DNA of 64,000 nucleotides, taken from positions 1 to 64,000 of the forward strand of contig SVGA01000008.1 of assembly GCA_015056575.1 (NCBI GenBank), read 5' to 3'. Numbering within the stretch: the first letter of the stretch is position 1; each line of letters starts with the position of its first letter. Shown piece after piece: positions 35,546-44,512 of this stretch. The notes beneath the pieces were generated by a model that worked only from the letters and a program-made list of their open reading frames with translations, made no database searches and had not been told where the DNA came from. Made by a program: the position numbers and the translations under genes. This stretch comes from Butyrivibrio sp. (GTDB taxonomy: Bacteria; Bacillota; Clostridia; Lachnospirales; Lachnospiraceae).

Positions 35546-37588
35546 TTATTCGCCAATCTTGAAGAACTTGATGTTTTCGCTGATCTGGTCTGCGGAACTT
35601 GCAACAGATCCTGCTGCTTCCGATACTTCACGGCTGGAATCGGCAACTTTTCTGGAGCTCTGTGTAAGACGATTTACAGTCTCGGTGATCTCCTGGGTAG
35701 ATGCCGATTGCTCCTCGGAAACGGAAGCCATGTTGGTGGCAACGTCGTTTACGCTGTTCATCTTGTCAGCCATTTCGATAAGGGTCTTGTTTGCTTCATT
35801 AAGGTCATTGGAGATCTGCATGAAGGTATCGGCGGCTGCATTTATGGACTCGGCACTGCTGTTGATAAGGTTGGTGTTGGTCTCTGACTTGGTGGCAAGA
35901 TCGCGAACCTTCTCACCCATTCCCTCGATTATCTCAGCAATCTGCTTGGTGGCGTCGGAACTGTTATTGGCCAGCTGGCCGATCTCTGTAGCAACTACTG
36001 CAAAGCCCTTGCCGGCTTCACCTGCTCTTGCAGCCTCGATGGAAGCATTAAGGGACAGGAGATTGGTCTGGCTGGCGATACTGTTGATCATATCCACGAT
36101 CTGATTGATCTGATTAGCTGCATCGTCCACGGACTGTACGGCTTCGTTCATATCGTTCATGGAAGCAACGATATTGTTCATCTCGCTGCTTACTGCGCTC
36201 ATGTCTTTCTGGCCTGTAGCTGCCTTATCAACAAGAACTGACATACTGCTTTCAATATTCTGCTCGGCATCTGTGAGCTCGGATACTGTCTGGGCCAGTG
36301 TTGTGGCATTCTCGGCTACCTCAGCTACGGCACTGGACATGCTCTCCATGTTATCAAGAATCTGCTCCATAGACTGGGACTGCTCATCAGCTTCCTGACT
36401 CAGGAGCTCTGAAGTATCTCTTGATCTGGAAGAGTCTTCTTCCAGCTGACGGGTTGCATTTTGAATATCTTTGATGGTGCCGCGCATGTTTCCGATGAAT
36501 CCGTTCATGGAACTGTTCATGAAGGCTATTTCATCATCGCCGGAGTTATTGATATCATTGGTGAAATCACCGTTGGCGATGTTCTCGATATTGTCAGTAA
36601 GGTCTTTTATAGGCCTTCTGATAAGTTTTCCAACCAGAAGAGCAAATACTGCAGCCAGTACAATAAGAAGGACAACTACAATGATGGCAAGGACTATGAT
36701 CATGTAGGTAATGGACTTAAGAACGGAAGCGGAGTTGGCATAATCAACAACCTTCCAGTTTGTCCCGCTTACAGTCTGCATAACTGCATAGTAGGTGCCG
36801 TCGTTTCCTTTGATCTTCTGTACTTCACCGTCCTGGCCGGAAGTGACCATTCCGTATATGGAAGTAAGAAGCTTATCATTTGCTACATCGGCTACATTCT
36901 GGCCGCAGACATCAGCTACGGGATAGCTAAGAATAAGGCCTTCATCAGTGAGCATCATGGCATGTCCGGTCTCATAAATGGAAATGCCGTTGAGATATTC
37001 CTGAGCTGCAGCCATGAAAAGATCCGAAGCGATAACGCCTTCACGGCCGTCCGGAAGATGAAGATGCCTTACCACGGTAGCACACAGCTCGCCTGTGTCA
37101 CTGTCAAAGTAGGGTACATCATAGTAATAATAAAACTTATTGTCATAACCGATTCCCTGCTTGTACCATGCGGATTCACGGGTATCCTTTCCGGGATCCC
37201 ATCCCGAAGGATCGATATATGCACCATCATTTAAGGTAAGATATGTACCGGTGGGGATTATGTCATATCTTCCAAGAGATGTTGCCATGTATTCCTTGAT
37301 CTCTTCGTCATTTTTAAATTTGACGGTTTCAATGGTGTCACCGACACCGTTGAGGTAATAGAATATGGAATTCAGCTGCTTATTGATCTGACCCGCATCA
37401 GAATTTACCTGCTGTTCAAGAGAGGTATAAAGAAGGTTTCTGATAACGGAGCTTATAAAGGTAGCCAGAACAGCAAGCATCACTGCAACACCTACTGCAA
37501 ATAATGGAATAATAAACTTTATAAGCTTGGTACTTAGCTTTTTGATCTTCTTGGGATTGGTGTTCATTGTTGTGGTTTCAGAGCTCAT
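35546..37588 (-). CDS. Methyl-accepting chemotaxis protein
   Basis: A 680-residue chemoreceptor: TM1 (about 20-45), a large extracellular Cache-like sensor (about 50-290, with [13 protein letters not shown] and [13 protein letters not shown]), TM2 (about 293-320), HAMP (about 320-375) and a signalling domain whose tip reads [20 protein letters not shown]. It relays ligand binding to CheA/CheW. AGGAGG precedes the start. No che gene is in the window. Ligand unknown (dCache proteins often bind amino acids). Confidence 0.95.
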   Translation of the reverse strand: MSSETTTMNTNPKKIKKLSTKLIKFIIPLFAVGVAVMLAVLATFISSVIRNLLYTSLEQQVNSDAGQINKQLNSIFYYLNGVGDTIETVKFKNDEEIKEYMATSLGRYDIIPTGTYLTLNDGAYIDPSGWDPGKDTRESAWYKQGIGYDNKFYYYYDVPYFDSDTGELCATVVRHLHLPDGREGVIASDLFMAAAQEYLNGISIYETGHAMMLTDEGLILSYPVADVCGQNVADVANDKLLTSIYGMVTSGQDGEVQKIKGNDGTYYAVMQTVSGTNWKVVDYANSASVLKSITYMIIVLAIIVVVLLIVLAAVFALLVGKLIRRPIKDLTDNIENIANGDFTNDINNSGDDEIAFMNSSMNGFIGNMRGTIKDIQNATRQLEEDSSRSRDTSELLSQEADEQSQSMEQILDNMESMSSAVAEVAENATTLAQTVSELTDAEQNIESSMSVLVDKAATGQKDMSAVSSEMNNIVASMNDMNEAVQSVDDAANQINQIVDMINSIASQTNLLSLNASIEAARAGEAGKGFAVVATEIGQLANNSSDATKQIAEIIEGMGEKVRDLATKSETNTNLINSSAESINAAADTFMQISNDLNEANKTLIEMADKMNSVNDVATNMASVSEEQSASTQEITETVNRLTQSSRKVADSSREVSEAAGSVASSADQISENIKFFKIGE

Positions 37589-37670
37589 AAATTGTCCTCC
37601 TGATAAACGAATAAAAGATCACAACCGCATTATAATTGTATCATTTAAGCAATATTACGTTTATAAAAAT

Positions 37671-37713
37671 ACAATAAAAAACAAGGGACGAAAGAGCATG
37701 CTTTCGTTCCCTA
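37671..37713 (-). terminator. Terminator of the DUF4003 gene
   Basis: GGGACGAAAG (37685-37694) pairs with CTTTCGTTCCC (one bulge). On the minus strand it is followed by TTGTTTTTTATTG. Confidence 0.7.
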
Positions 37714-37744
37714 TTATATATATGATTATTATAAGTGTTGAGAC

Positions 37745-38740
37745 TCAGGTAGATGAGCTGCTGGCAGCATTTGAAGCGGTTATCACAGTAAGAGCGATCA
37801 TCAGAGCAATCTGCTGTGCGATAACCGATGCGATGGTTCCACTGATAACCGAGGCATTCATGGATGTATCCTCAGGGGCATATACACCGGCTGCAAGCAG
37901 GGCTGCGAACATATGTCTAAGGCTCTTGCCCATTGTGATATTGCCGAATCCTTTTCTTGTCTTGAGATAGTCGGAAGCTTCGGCGATGTCGCTGACAAGG
38001 GTGGCTGTGTCCACATTAAGGTTTACCAGAGCACCAAGAGATGCCAGCTCGTATTCCTTACCATACTTGATCTTTGAAGCTTTCAAAGCATCGTAGATCT
38101 CTATGGCTTTTTCGCATTTGCTTTCAACGCTTCCTTTGCTCAGAGCGATGATCTGTGCAAGAGAATGAACGGAGTTAGAGTGGAACGGGAACTTGTCCTT
38201 GAGAATCTTATATCCTGTATTTACTTCATCGACTATGTCATCAACGCTTCTTCCTGTAAGAGCAAGAAGTGCAACAAATGAAGTATCGGAACTGTCAGTG
38301 AGGAAAGGATGATCTTTCTTCATTGCGGCCAAAAGCTCTCTGGTCTTTGTCGCAACTTCCTCAGCATGATCGAGGTTTCCGGTATCTGCGATGCTAAGGG
38401 CAGCCAGAGCCATGTGCTCTGAAGTGAATATCTTGCCGTTTCTGATGATCTTATATATATCGATGACATCCTTGATATAGCTTTCGGGATCCTCTTGAAG
38501 TGCCATTTTTGAAATGACAAGCAGCTCGGAATAGCCTCTGAAATCAGAAAAAACACCCTGATTTTTCTTGAGAATTTTGCGGCATTCCTTCATGCGTTCG
38601 GGATCAGCGGCTTTGCCGGCCCCGGTGAAAACGGTGGCTGCTACAATTCTCATGAGGTCCCGCTCCCAGAAGAAGCCTTTTTTTACGGCATCTCTGTTGT
38701 CGGCCAAAAGATCACATTTTCTTCTTAATGCTTCGTTCAT
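37745..38740 (-). CDS. DUF4003 protein
   Basis: A 331-residue mostly helical soluble protein (MNEALRRKCDLLADNRDAVKK opening) of the DUF4003 family. Repeated helical pairs look superhelical. The C-terminus turns hydrophobic (AQQIALMIALTVITASNA) and ends in a Ser/Thr tail, possibly a tail anchor. Function unknown. The start is taken at 38740 after GAAAGGGG. Twelve upstream codons are open but unsupported. Confidence 0.82.
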   Translation of the reverse strand: MNEALRRKCDLLADNRDAVKKGFFWERDLMRIVAATVFTGAGKAADPERMKECRKILKKNQGVFSDFRGYSELLVISKMALQEDPESYIKDVIDIYKIIRNGKIFTSEHMALAALSIADTGNLDHAEEVATKTRELLAAMKKDHPFLTDSSDTSFVALLALTGRSVDDIVDEVNTGYKILKDKFPFHSNSVHSLAQIIALSKGSVESKCEKAIEIYDALKASKIKYGKEYELASLGALVNLNVDTATLVSDIAEASDYLKTRKGFGNITMGKSLRHMFAALLAAGVYAPEDTSMNASVISGTIASVIAQQIALMIALTVITASNAASSSST

Positions 38741-38784
38741 GTTAATTCCCCTTTCTTTTTTCGTACATGTCAACAATTATAGCA

Positions 38785-38816
38785 AGAATAAAAGGACCTC
38801 TCAAGATAAGAGGTCC
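38785..38816 (-). terminator. Terminator overlapping the end of the 38801-39304 gene
   Basis: Perfect 8-base arms GGACCTCT/AGAGGTCC (38794-38816). The minus strand continues TTTTATTC. The gene's last codons lie within the stem. Confidence 0.7.
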
Positions 38817-39304
38817 CTGACTGAAATATGTCTTGGCTTGCCCTTTCTGGGGGCTTCCATATGGACGGTAAATCCGTAGATGCCGTCCGAGAACAGGAAG
38901 GTGTGAGTTCCGTCCTTTTCGGTCAGAACTAAGGCTTTGGCCCGGCAGATATTTATCTGGGGGAAGGTGATGTTTGAAACAACATCCCTTGAAACCATCA
39001 TGGTGGTTTCTGCCAGAATGCTTTCTCTGGTCTTTCGCTTCTTCTCAGCAGAAGAGTTCTCGCCGTTTTCGATTTCCGCCTTTTGTGCTTTGGCAGGAAG
39101 CTCCAGGAAGTAGAGTTTTAAGCTTTCGATGCACAGGGACTGACAGCTTACCGAGGAAAAGAGATCTGATACTGCAAGGAAGAGAGCGTATTCATACTGG
39201 AACTGCCCGGTCAGGGGATTTTTGTAGTTCCGCTCAAACTGGGCGGCATCCGGAAGCTTTACTTCACTGTAGGTCTTGCGAATAACTTTTTTTACTTTTT
39301 TCAT
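38801..39304 (-). CDS. Unknown protein, 167 residues
   Basis: A basic, soluble protein opening MKKVKKVIRKTYSEVKLPD with no signal peptide. A Lys/Glu/Arg-rich middle (about residues 78-100) probably forms a loop or coil, and the C-terminus is GKPRHISVRDLLS. I do not recognise a family. ATG 39304 follows AAGGAGACAAAAGCC. Forty-three upstream codons are open but lack a ribosome binding site. A hairpin with a T-run lies in its leader at 39351-39383. Confidence 0.72.
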   Translation of the reverse strand: MKKVKKVIRKTYSEVKLPDAAQFERNYKNPLTGQFQYEYALFLAVSDLFSSVSCQSLCIESLKLYFLELPAKAQKAEIENGENSSAEKKRKTRESILAETTMMVSRDVVSNITFPQINICRAKALVLTEKDGTHTFLFSDGIYGFTVHMEAPRKGKPRHISVRDLLS

Positions 39305-39831
39305 GGCTTTTGTCTCCTTTTCTTTAAATAATTGTTTAGTTTTCAAGGTCCAAAAACCGCAATAAAAAAGACTGATATTGCGGGCAGAGAAGGGCAGAGT
39401 TATCCCGTGCTCTCTCTTGTCATTAACCTTCAATATCTGTCTTGTTGTGTTCGCCCCAAGGGCTTGCTATGCATTTATTTTAGCAAAACGTATTCTGGGT
39501 GCAATAAACCGTGGGTTTATTTTCATCAGGATAAAAATGGTGTATAGTATACAGGCACTAAAAAATTTAGGTTGAGAATAATGTAAAGATGCCGATAATT
39601 TAAACAGCGGCAAATTTACAAAGCTGCCGGATAGGAGTTTTTAATTGGCGGTTTATAGCCTTTATTAAAATTCATTGCTGCTGCATAATAATATCACCAA
39701 AAGCAACACAGCACTTTTAAAATTCAATATTCGCCTTTCATCCTTTAGAGGCAGAGGTGCCAAATGCCACAGGGCAGAGGATGATGTAACTGAAATTAAA
39801 CCAACAAACAGCTTACACTAAGGAGGCAAAG
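39305..39831. other. 527-base stretch without a gene; several inverted repeats
   Basis: No convincing coding frame. It holds CCGCAATA/TATTGCGG (39357-39383), AATAAACC-GTG-GGTTTATT (39503-39521, followed by TTTTC) and the palindrome TGTATAGTATACA (39541-39553). It also carries the XRE gene's leader, ending in AAGGAGG. It contains the promoters of the two divergent neighbours, but I could not place them exactly. Confidence 0.5.
39351..39383 (-). terminator. Possible attenuator in the leader of the 38801-39304 gene
   Basis: On the minus strand CCGCAATA, an 11-base loop, TATTGCGG, then TTTTTG, about 50 bases before the start codon. It has terminator form but precedes the gene. Confidence 0.4.
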
Positions 39832-40110
39832 ATGTTCGATTACTTTTCAATCAGACTTGATACCAAGGCCACAGGCGCCAGGATCAAGCAGCTCAGAACA
39901 GAAAAGCACATAAAAGTATCGGAACTGGCAGAAATGCTTGGAAGTTCCGAAAACGCCATCTTCAAATGGCAGAGGGGGGACAGTGTTCCGACCATAGACA
40001 ACTTAATAATACTAAGTGTGATCTTTGAAACACCGATAGATGACATAATACAGAAAGAAGAGGCCGGCGAGCCTCTTCTTCCTTTTTATATCTTATATTA
40101 TGATACATGA
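39832..40110 (+). CDS. Small XRE-family helix-turn-helix regulator
   Basis: A 92-residue protein with an HTH_3 domain (ARIKQLRTEKHIKVSELAEM, SSENAIFKWQRGDSVPTIDNL; residues about 14-70). AAGGAGGCAAAG precedes the ATG. The coding end runs through a bidirectional terminator (40055-40087) and overlaps the nrdD end by 13 bases, so the last residues (PLLPFYILYYDT) may be non-essential. Targets unknown. The upstream palindrome at 39541-39553 is a candidate operator. Confidence 0.85.
   Translation: MFDYFSIRLDTKATGARIKQLRTEKHIKVSELAEMLGSSENAIFKWQRGDSVPTIDNLIILSVIFETPIDDIIQKEEAGEPLLPFYILYYDT
40055..40087. terminator. Bidirectional terminator inside the XRE 3' coding end
   Basis: Perfect 10-base arms AAGAAGAGGC (40055-40064) and GCCTCTTCTT (40071-40080), followed by CCTTTTTAT on the plus strand. 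It lies beyond the nrdD stop on the minus strand. Confidence 0.75.
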
Positions 40111-42506
40111 ATATTTTCAATCCATGACTTGATGTCTGATACTCCCAGCAGCTTCTCGTAACCTTCTCCTGAAGGAACAACAAGGGTAGGAGCCTGCATG
40201 ATTCCGTATTTCTCCACAAGATCGGGATTTTCGTTGGCATCAAGAGTCTTGTAGATAACGCCTGCCTTGTCCAAGAGAGATCCTGCAATCTTGCAGTTGG
40301 GACAGGTCTGAGTCTTGAACAGCATAACTGTATTGGTAGTAAGGTTAGCTGCATTCTCTTTGGAATCTGTGTTTGACTTCTTAACAGACGCCTCAACAAA
40401 ATCAACCTTCTTGGGACCCTCATGAGTCAGCTTGGAGTGGCCGATGTTGTAAACCCGGCGATCTTTGTATTCCTGAGCTTTTCCGTCATTCCAGTTTGCA
40501 ACAGGGCGGTAGTAACCGGTAATACGGCTGTAAACCTCTGTTTTGGCTCCGCAGTGAGGGCAGACTGTCTGTTCACCTGAAAGGTAGCCGTGCTCTTTAC
40601 ATACGGAATATGTAGGTGACATTGTGTAGTAAGGAAGCTTGTAGTTCTCAGCGATCTTTCTCACGAGAGTAGCAGCTGCCTTCCAGTCGGGAAGCTTCTC
40701 ACCCAGGAATGCGTGGAATACTGTTCCCGATGTATAAAGTGTCTGCAGCTCATCCTGTATATCAAGAGCAGAGAAGATATCTTCAGTATAACCAACGGGA
40801 AGGTGAGATGAGTTGGTGTAATAAGGTGTTCCGTTCATGTTTGCAGTGATGATATCAGGATAGAGCTCCCTGTCATGCTTTGCAAAACGATATGTGGTAG
40901 ATTCTGCAGGTGTTGCCTCAAGGTTGTAGAGGTCACCGTCATATTTCTCCTGATAATCGGAAAGGCGATCTCTCATGTGATTGAGAACTGCCTTGGAGAA
41001 TTCCTGAGTCCTCTCATCCGTCATGTCAACGCCAAGCCACTTTGCATTAAGACCAACCTCGTTCATGCCGATAAGACCGATGGTTGAGAAATGGTTTGAG
41101 AAGGTTCCCAGATATCTCTTGGTGTAAGGGTAGAGACCCTGATCAAGTAGTTTTGTGATGACCTGTCTCTTGGTATGAAGGCTTCTTGCCGCGATATCCA
41201 TGAGATGGTCGAGTCTCTTGTAGAAATCTTCTTCATCGGTGGCAAGGTATGCGATCCTTGGCATATTGATGGTAACAACACCGATAGAACCTGTTGACTC
41301 GCCGGAACCGAAAAATCCGCCGGATTTTTTGCGAAGCTCTCTGAGGTCGAGACGAAGTCTGCAGCACATTGAACGAACGTCTGAAGGCTCCATGTCGGAG
41401 TTGATGTAGTTTGAGAAATAAGGGGTGCCGTATTTAGCGGTCATTTCGAAGAGGAGCTTGTTGTTCTCGGTCTCACTCCAATCGAAATCGCGTGTTATTG
41501 AATAAGTAGGTATAGGATACTGGAATCCGCGACCGTTGGCATCTCCTTCAATCATAGTCTCAAGGAATGCCTTGTTGACCATATCCATTTCCTTCTGGCA
41601 GTCGCCGTAGGTGAAATCAAGCTCCTTGCCGCCTACGATGGCATTTAGATTCTTGAGGTCGGCGGGAACTGTCCAGTCTAAGGTAATGTTTGAGAAAGGC
41701 GCCTGTGTTCCCCATCTTGAAGGAGTGTTTACGCCGTAAACAAAGGACTGAACGCACTGCTTAACTTCCTTATAGGAAAGATTGTCAACCTTAACAAAAG
41801 GTGCAAGATATGTATCAAAGGATGAGAATGCCTGAGCGCCTGCCCACTCATTCTGCATGATCCCAAGGAAATTGACCATCTGATTGGCCAGTGTAGACAG
41901 ATGGTTGGCAGGAGATGAAGTTATCTTGCCGGGAACACCCCCAAGACCCTCCTGGATCAGCTGCTTAAGACTCCAGCCTGCGCAGTAGCCGGTGAGCATG
42001 GAGAGATCATGAATATGGATCGCAGCGGATCTGTGAGCGTTTGCAATCTCCTCGTCATATACTTCTGAAAGCCAGTAGTTGGCTGTGATGGCTCCGGAAT
42101 TGGACAGGATAAGTCCGCCGACAGAGTAGGTTACGGTAGAGTTCTCCTTAACCCTCCAGTCATTGATCTTAAGATAATCGTCAACAAGATCCTTATAGTT
42201 AAGAAGGGCAGAGTTGACGTTACGAACCTTCTCACGCTGTTTACGATAAAGAATATATGCCTTTGAAACATCAGAGTAGCCGGATTCGGAAAGCACCTTC
42301 TCTACGCTGTCCTGGATCTCTTCTACAGTGATCTTGCCATCTTTTACCTTAGGCTCGAAATCTGAAGCTACCCTCAGAGCGATAAGGTCGATGACGCTTG
42401 AGTGATAATCCTTCTCAAGGGCAACGAAAGCTTTGGTTATAGCTGCAGAGATCTTGGAAATATTAAACTCCGCAATTGTTCCGTCTCTTTTTACTACCTG
42501 ATACAT
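40098..42506 (-). CDS. nrdD: Anaerobic ribonucleoside-triphosphate reductase with fused redoxin domain
   Basis: An 802-residue class III reductase making dNTPs from NTPs without oxygen. N-terminal ATP-cone (YQVVKRDGTIAEFNISKI, 1-95), ten-stranded barrel, a zinc-ribbon-like CKEHGY..CPHCG segment and the glycyl-radical loop SRITGYYRPV (Gly664). After this, about residues 728-800 form a glutaredoxin/thioredoxin-like domain with Cys735-Pro-Asn-Cys738 (FKTQTCPNCKIAG) and a cis-Pro region APTLVVPSG. The added redoxin probably supplies electrons in cis instead of formate. The activase NrdG is upstream. NrdR boxes lie in its promoter. Confidence 0.94.
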   Translation of the reverse strand: MYQVVKRDGTIAEFNISKISAAITKAFVALEKDYHSSVIDLIALRVASDFEPKVKDGKITVEEIQDSVEKVLSESGYSDVSKAYILYRKQREKVRNVNSALLNYKDLVDDYLKINDWRVKENSTVTYSVGGLILSNSGAITANYWLSEVYDEEIANAHRSAAIHIHDLSMLTGYCAGWSLKQLIQEGLGGVPGKITSSPANHLSTLANQMVNFLGIMQNEWAGAQAFSSFDTYLAPFVKVDNLSYKEVKQCVQSFVYGVNTPSRWGTQAPFSNITLDWTVPADLKNLNAIVGGKELDFTYGDCQKEMDMVNKAFLETMIEGDANGRGFQYPIPTYSITRDFDWSETENNKLLFEMTAKYGTPYFSNYINSDMEPSDVRSMCCRLRLDLRELRKKSGGFFGSGESTGSIGVVTINMPRIAYLATDEEDFYKRLDHLMDIAARSLHTKRQVITKLLDQGLYPYTKRYLGTFSNHFSTIGLIGMNEVGLNAKWLGVDMTDERTQEFSKAVLNHMRDRLSDYQEKYDGDLYNLEATPAESTTYRFAKHDRELYPDIITANMNGTPYYTNSSHLPVGYTEDIFSALDIQDELQTLYTSGTVFHAFLGEKLPDWKAAATLVRKIAENYKLPYYTMSPTYSVCKEHGYLSGEQTVCPHCGAKTEVYSRITGYYRPVANWNDGKAQEYKDRRVYNIGHSKLTHEGPKKVDFVEASVKKSNTDSKENAANLTTNTVMLFKTQTCPNCKIAGSLLDKAGVIYKTLDANENPDLVEKYGIMQAPTLVVPSGEGYEKLLGVSDIKSWIENIHVS

Positions 42507-42576
42507 AATAATCCCCCTACATATGATGGTGTGGCTATTTTCGATAGATAAACCATATCACAATTGTTAATTTGTG

Positions 42577-42620
42577 TCAATATATTGATAGACGAAAAAA
42601 CGCAAACACAATATATTGTG
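42577..42620 (-). promoter_or_regulatory. Pair of NrdR boxes upstream of nrdD
   Basis: Palindromes TCAATATATTGA (42577-42588) and CACAATATATTGTG (42607-42620) match the NrdR box (ACACwATATwGTGT-like). Their centres are 31 bases apart, the three-turn spacing usual for NrdR operators. Confidence 0.8.
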
Positions 42621-42628
42621 GTTTAGTA

Positions 42629-43318
42629 TCAAATTCCCCGGATCATCGCAGAAGGTACATATTCTCTGACTGTATCCAGGAAAAGAGCCATTTCTTCTTC
42701 GGAAGGGCTCGTAAGAGCCTTGTCCGGTACGGTATCCCGTTCAACAAACTGCTGCAGATAGTATGCTTTGGCGCCTTTTATCCATTTTCCGATCTTAGTA
42801 AAACTTTCCTCATTATGGAGCTCTTTTACAACGGTGGTCCGAAACTCGTAGTCGGGAGCGCTGTCCATGATGATCCGGACACTTTTTTCGATATTTTCCA
42901 TATTGAGGTTTGAAACTCCCGAGGTGACACAATATCTTGTGGGAGAATTCTTTATGTCCATGGCAACGTAATCCGCAAGCCCTCTTTCAAGAAGCTCTGA
43001 AAGCCGCTCCGGATGGCACCCGTTGGTATCAAGCTTGATTAGATACCCCATTTCCCGTATTTTTTTTATAAAAATATCGATGTCCGGCCGCATCAGAGGT
43101 TCTCCTCCGGTTATCGCTACACCGTCAAGCAGTCCATGTCTCTTTTCCAGGAAGGAAAAGAACTCTGTATCATCCATTACAGGCTCTGCTGTGCCATCCA
43201 CAAGCTCAAAATTGTGGCAGTAGGGGCACCTTAGATCACACCCTGCAAGAAATACCGTGCAGGCCACATGCTCAGGGTAATCCAGCAGGGTCATTTTCTG
43301 TAAACCATGAATCAACAT
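42629..43318 (-). CDS. nrdG: Anaerobic ribonucleotide reductase activating protein
   Basis: A 229-residue radical SAM enzyme. The cluster motif CDLRCPYCHN is CxxxCxxC, followed by GGEPLMRPDI and KLDTNGCHPE. It cleaves SAM to install the glycyl radical on NrdD. Longer than E. coli NrdG and closer to the PflA-like NrdG2 class. It lies upstream of nrdD on the same strand, but NrdR boxes and a new promoter separate them. RBS AAAGGAGAG. Confidence 0.94.
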   Translation of the reverse strand: MLIHGLQKMTLLDYPEHVACTVFLAGCDLRCPYCHNFELVDGTAEPVMDDTEFFSFLEKRHGLLDGVAITGGEPLMRPDIDIFIKKIREMGYLIKLDTNGCHPERLSELLERGLADYVAMDIKNSPTRYCVTSGVSNLNMENIEKSVRIIMDSAPDYEFRTTVVKELHNEESFTKIGKWIKGAKAYYLQQFVERDTVPDKALTSPSEEEMALFLDTVREYVPSAMIRGI

Positions 43319-43415
43319 ATTGTCTCTCCTTTGCTAAAATCATCGGGAATATGCGCCTATCTAGTATATCAAAAAAAGCCATATCGTGATAACATAGAAA
43401 ACGAGGTGTTTAAAA

Positions 43416-44441
43416 ATGGCAGCCAAGACTTCGGACTTTAACGTCAAGCAAAGACAACTTAATGAAGATATTTCCGGGGGCAATTTTAAGCCCTGTTACC
43501 TGTTGTACGGAGAGGAGGCGTATCTTCGCTTTCAGAACAGGGATAAGCTCCTTAAGGCTCTTTCCTGTGATGCTTCTTCCATGAATTTCAACAGATATAA
43601 GGGCAAAGATATTGTGCCCGCAGAAGTGATCGATATGGCGGAGACCATGCCGTTTCTTGCAGACAGAAGAGTGATCCTGATCGAGGACAGCGGCCTTTTT
43701 AAGGAGGGATGTCCCGAGCTTGCCGAGTACCTCAAGGCCCCGGCAGAGACGGTTCTTTTTATTTTTGTGGAGCAGGAGCTGGATAAGCGTAAGGATATGT
43801 TCAAGGCTGTTTCCAAGCTTGGCTTTGAGATGGAATGCGAGATCCAGACCGAGGAAACCCTCTACAGATGGATAAAGAGCAGATGCGCAAACGAGGGAAA
43901 AGAGATATCCCCGAGGGCCCAGGCACTTTTAGTTGAGCGGGTGGGCACCGACATGTCAAACATAGCAACTGAAATTGAAAAGCTGGTGTGCTACTGCATT
44001 GACAGACCTTCAATAACCGAGGAGGATATCGAAGCGGTATGTGCCCACTACCTCACCAGCAGGATCTTTGCCATGACCGATGCCATATCCGAGAGGAATC
44101 AGAGAAAGGCCATTGAGCTTTATTATGACATGCTGGCACTCAAGGAGCCGCCGGCCAAGATACTGGCCATGATCACCAGGCAGTTCAACATTATGTATCA
44201 GGTCAAGGAGATGAATGACAGGGGCGTTGACAGAAACACTATCGCCGGTGCTGCCAAGATCCAGCCCTTTTTTGTTCAGAAGTATCTGGGCTGGGCCAGA
44301 GGCTACAGCTTTAAGGAGCTGCGGGATACGCTGGAGCTGTGCGCTTCCCAGGACGAAGCTGTCAAAACCGGCAGACTTGACTACGTTATTGCCGTTGAGA
44401 TGGTGATAGTAAGGTGCAGCAGAGCGGGCAAGGCAGGTTGA
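43416..44441 (+). CDS. holA: DNA polymerase III delta subunit
   Basis: A 341-residue clamp-loader subunit that opens the beta sliding clamp. It opens with CYLLYGEEAYLRFQNRDKLL and continues through a helicase-like AAA+ domain without Walker function (MAETMPFLADRRVILIEDSG) to the C-terminal collar (KIQPFFVQKYLGWARGYSF). Ribosome binding site GAGGTG. Single gene convergent with nothing nearby and followed by its own downstream promoter. Confidence 0.93.
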   Translation: MAAKTSDFNVKQRQLNEDISGGNFKPCYLLYGEEAYLRFQNRDKLLKALSCDASSMNFNRYKGKDIVPAEVIDMAETMPFLADRRVILIEDSGLFKEGCPELAEYLKAPAETVLFIFVEQELDKRKDMFKAVSKLGFEMECEIQTEETLYRWIKSRCANEGKEISPRAQALLVERVGTDMSNIATEIEKLVCYCIDRPSITEEDIEAVCAHYLTSRIFAMTDAISERNQRKAIELYYDMLALKEPPAKILAMITRQFNIMYQVKEMNDRGVDRNTIAGAAKIQPFFVQKYLGWARGYSFKELRDTLELCASQDEAVKTGRLDYVIAVEMVIVRCSRAGKAG

Positions 44442-44443
44442 CA

Positions 44444-44472
44444 TTGAAATAACAGATTCGTTATTTTATAAT
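44444..44472 (+). promoter_or_regulatory. Promoter of the DUF1653 gene
   Basis: TTGAAA (44444-44449), 17-base spacer, TATAAT (44467-44472). A palindrome TGTGAC-AACTG-GTCACA (44482-44498) lies just downstream of the predicted start. Confidence 0.65.
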
Positions 44473-44512
44473 ATGCAGATGTGTGACAACTGGTCACAGA
44501 GAGGGGAAAACA

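Noticed and set aside
36461-37234. Long plus-strand frame (257 codons) opposite the chemoreceptor
   Set aside because: It is antisense to a clear Cache/MCP gene, lacks a ribosome binding site and its translation resembles no protein.
44482-44498. TGTGAC/GTCACA as a true Crp/Fnr site for the cyclic nucleotide module
   Set aside because: The TGTGA to TCACA spacing is seven bases instead of six and no Crp-type DNA-binding protein is encoded in the window.
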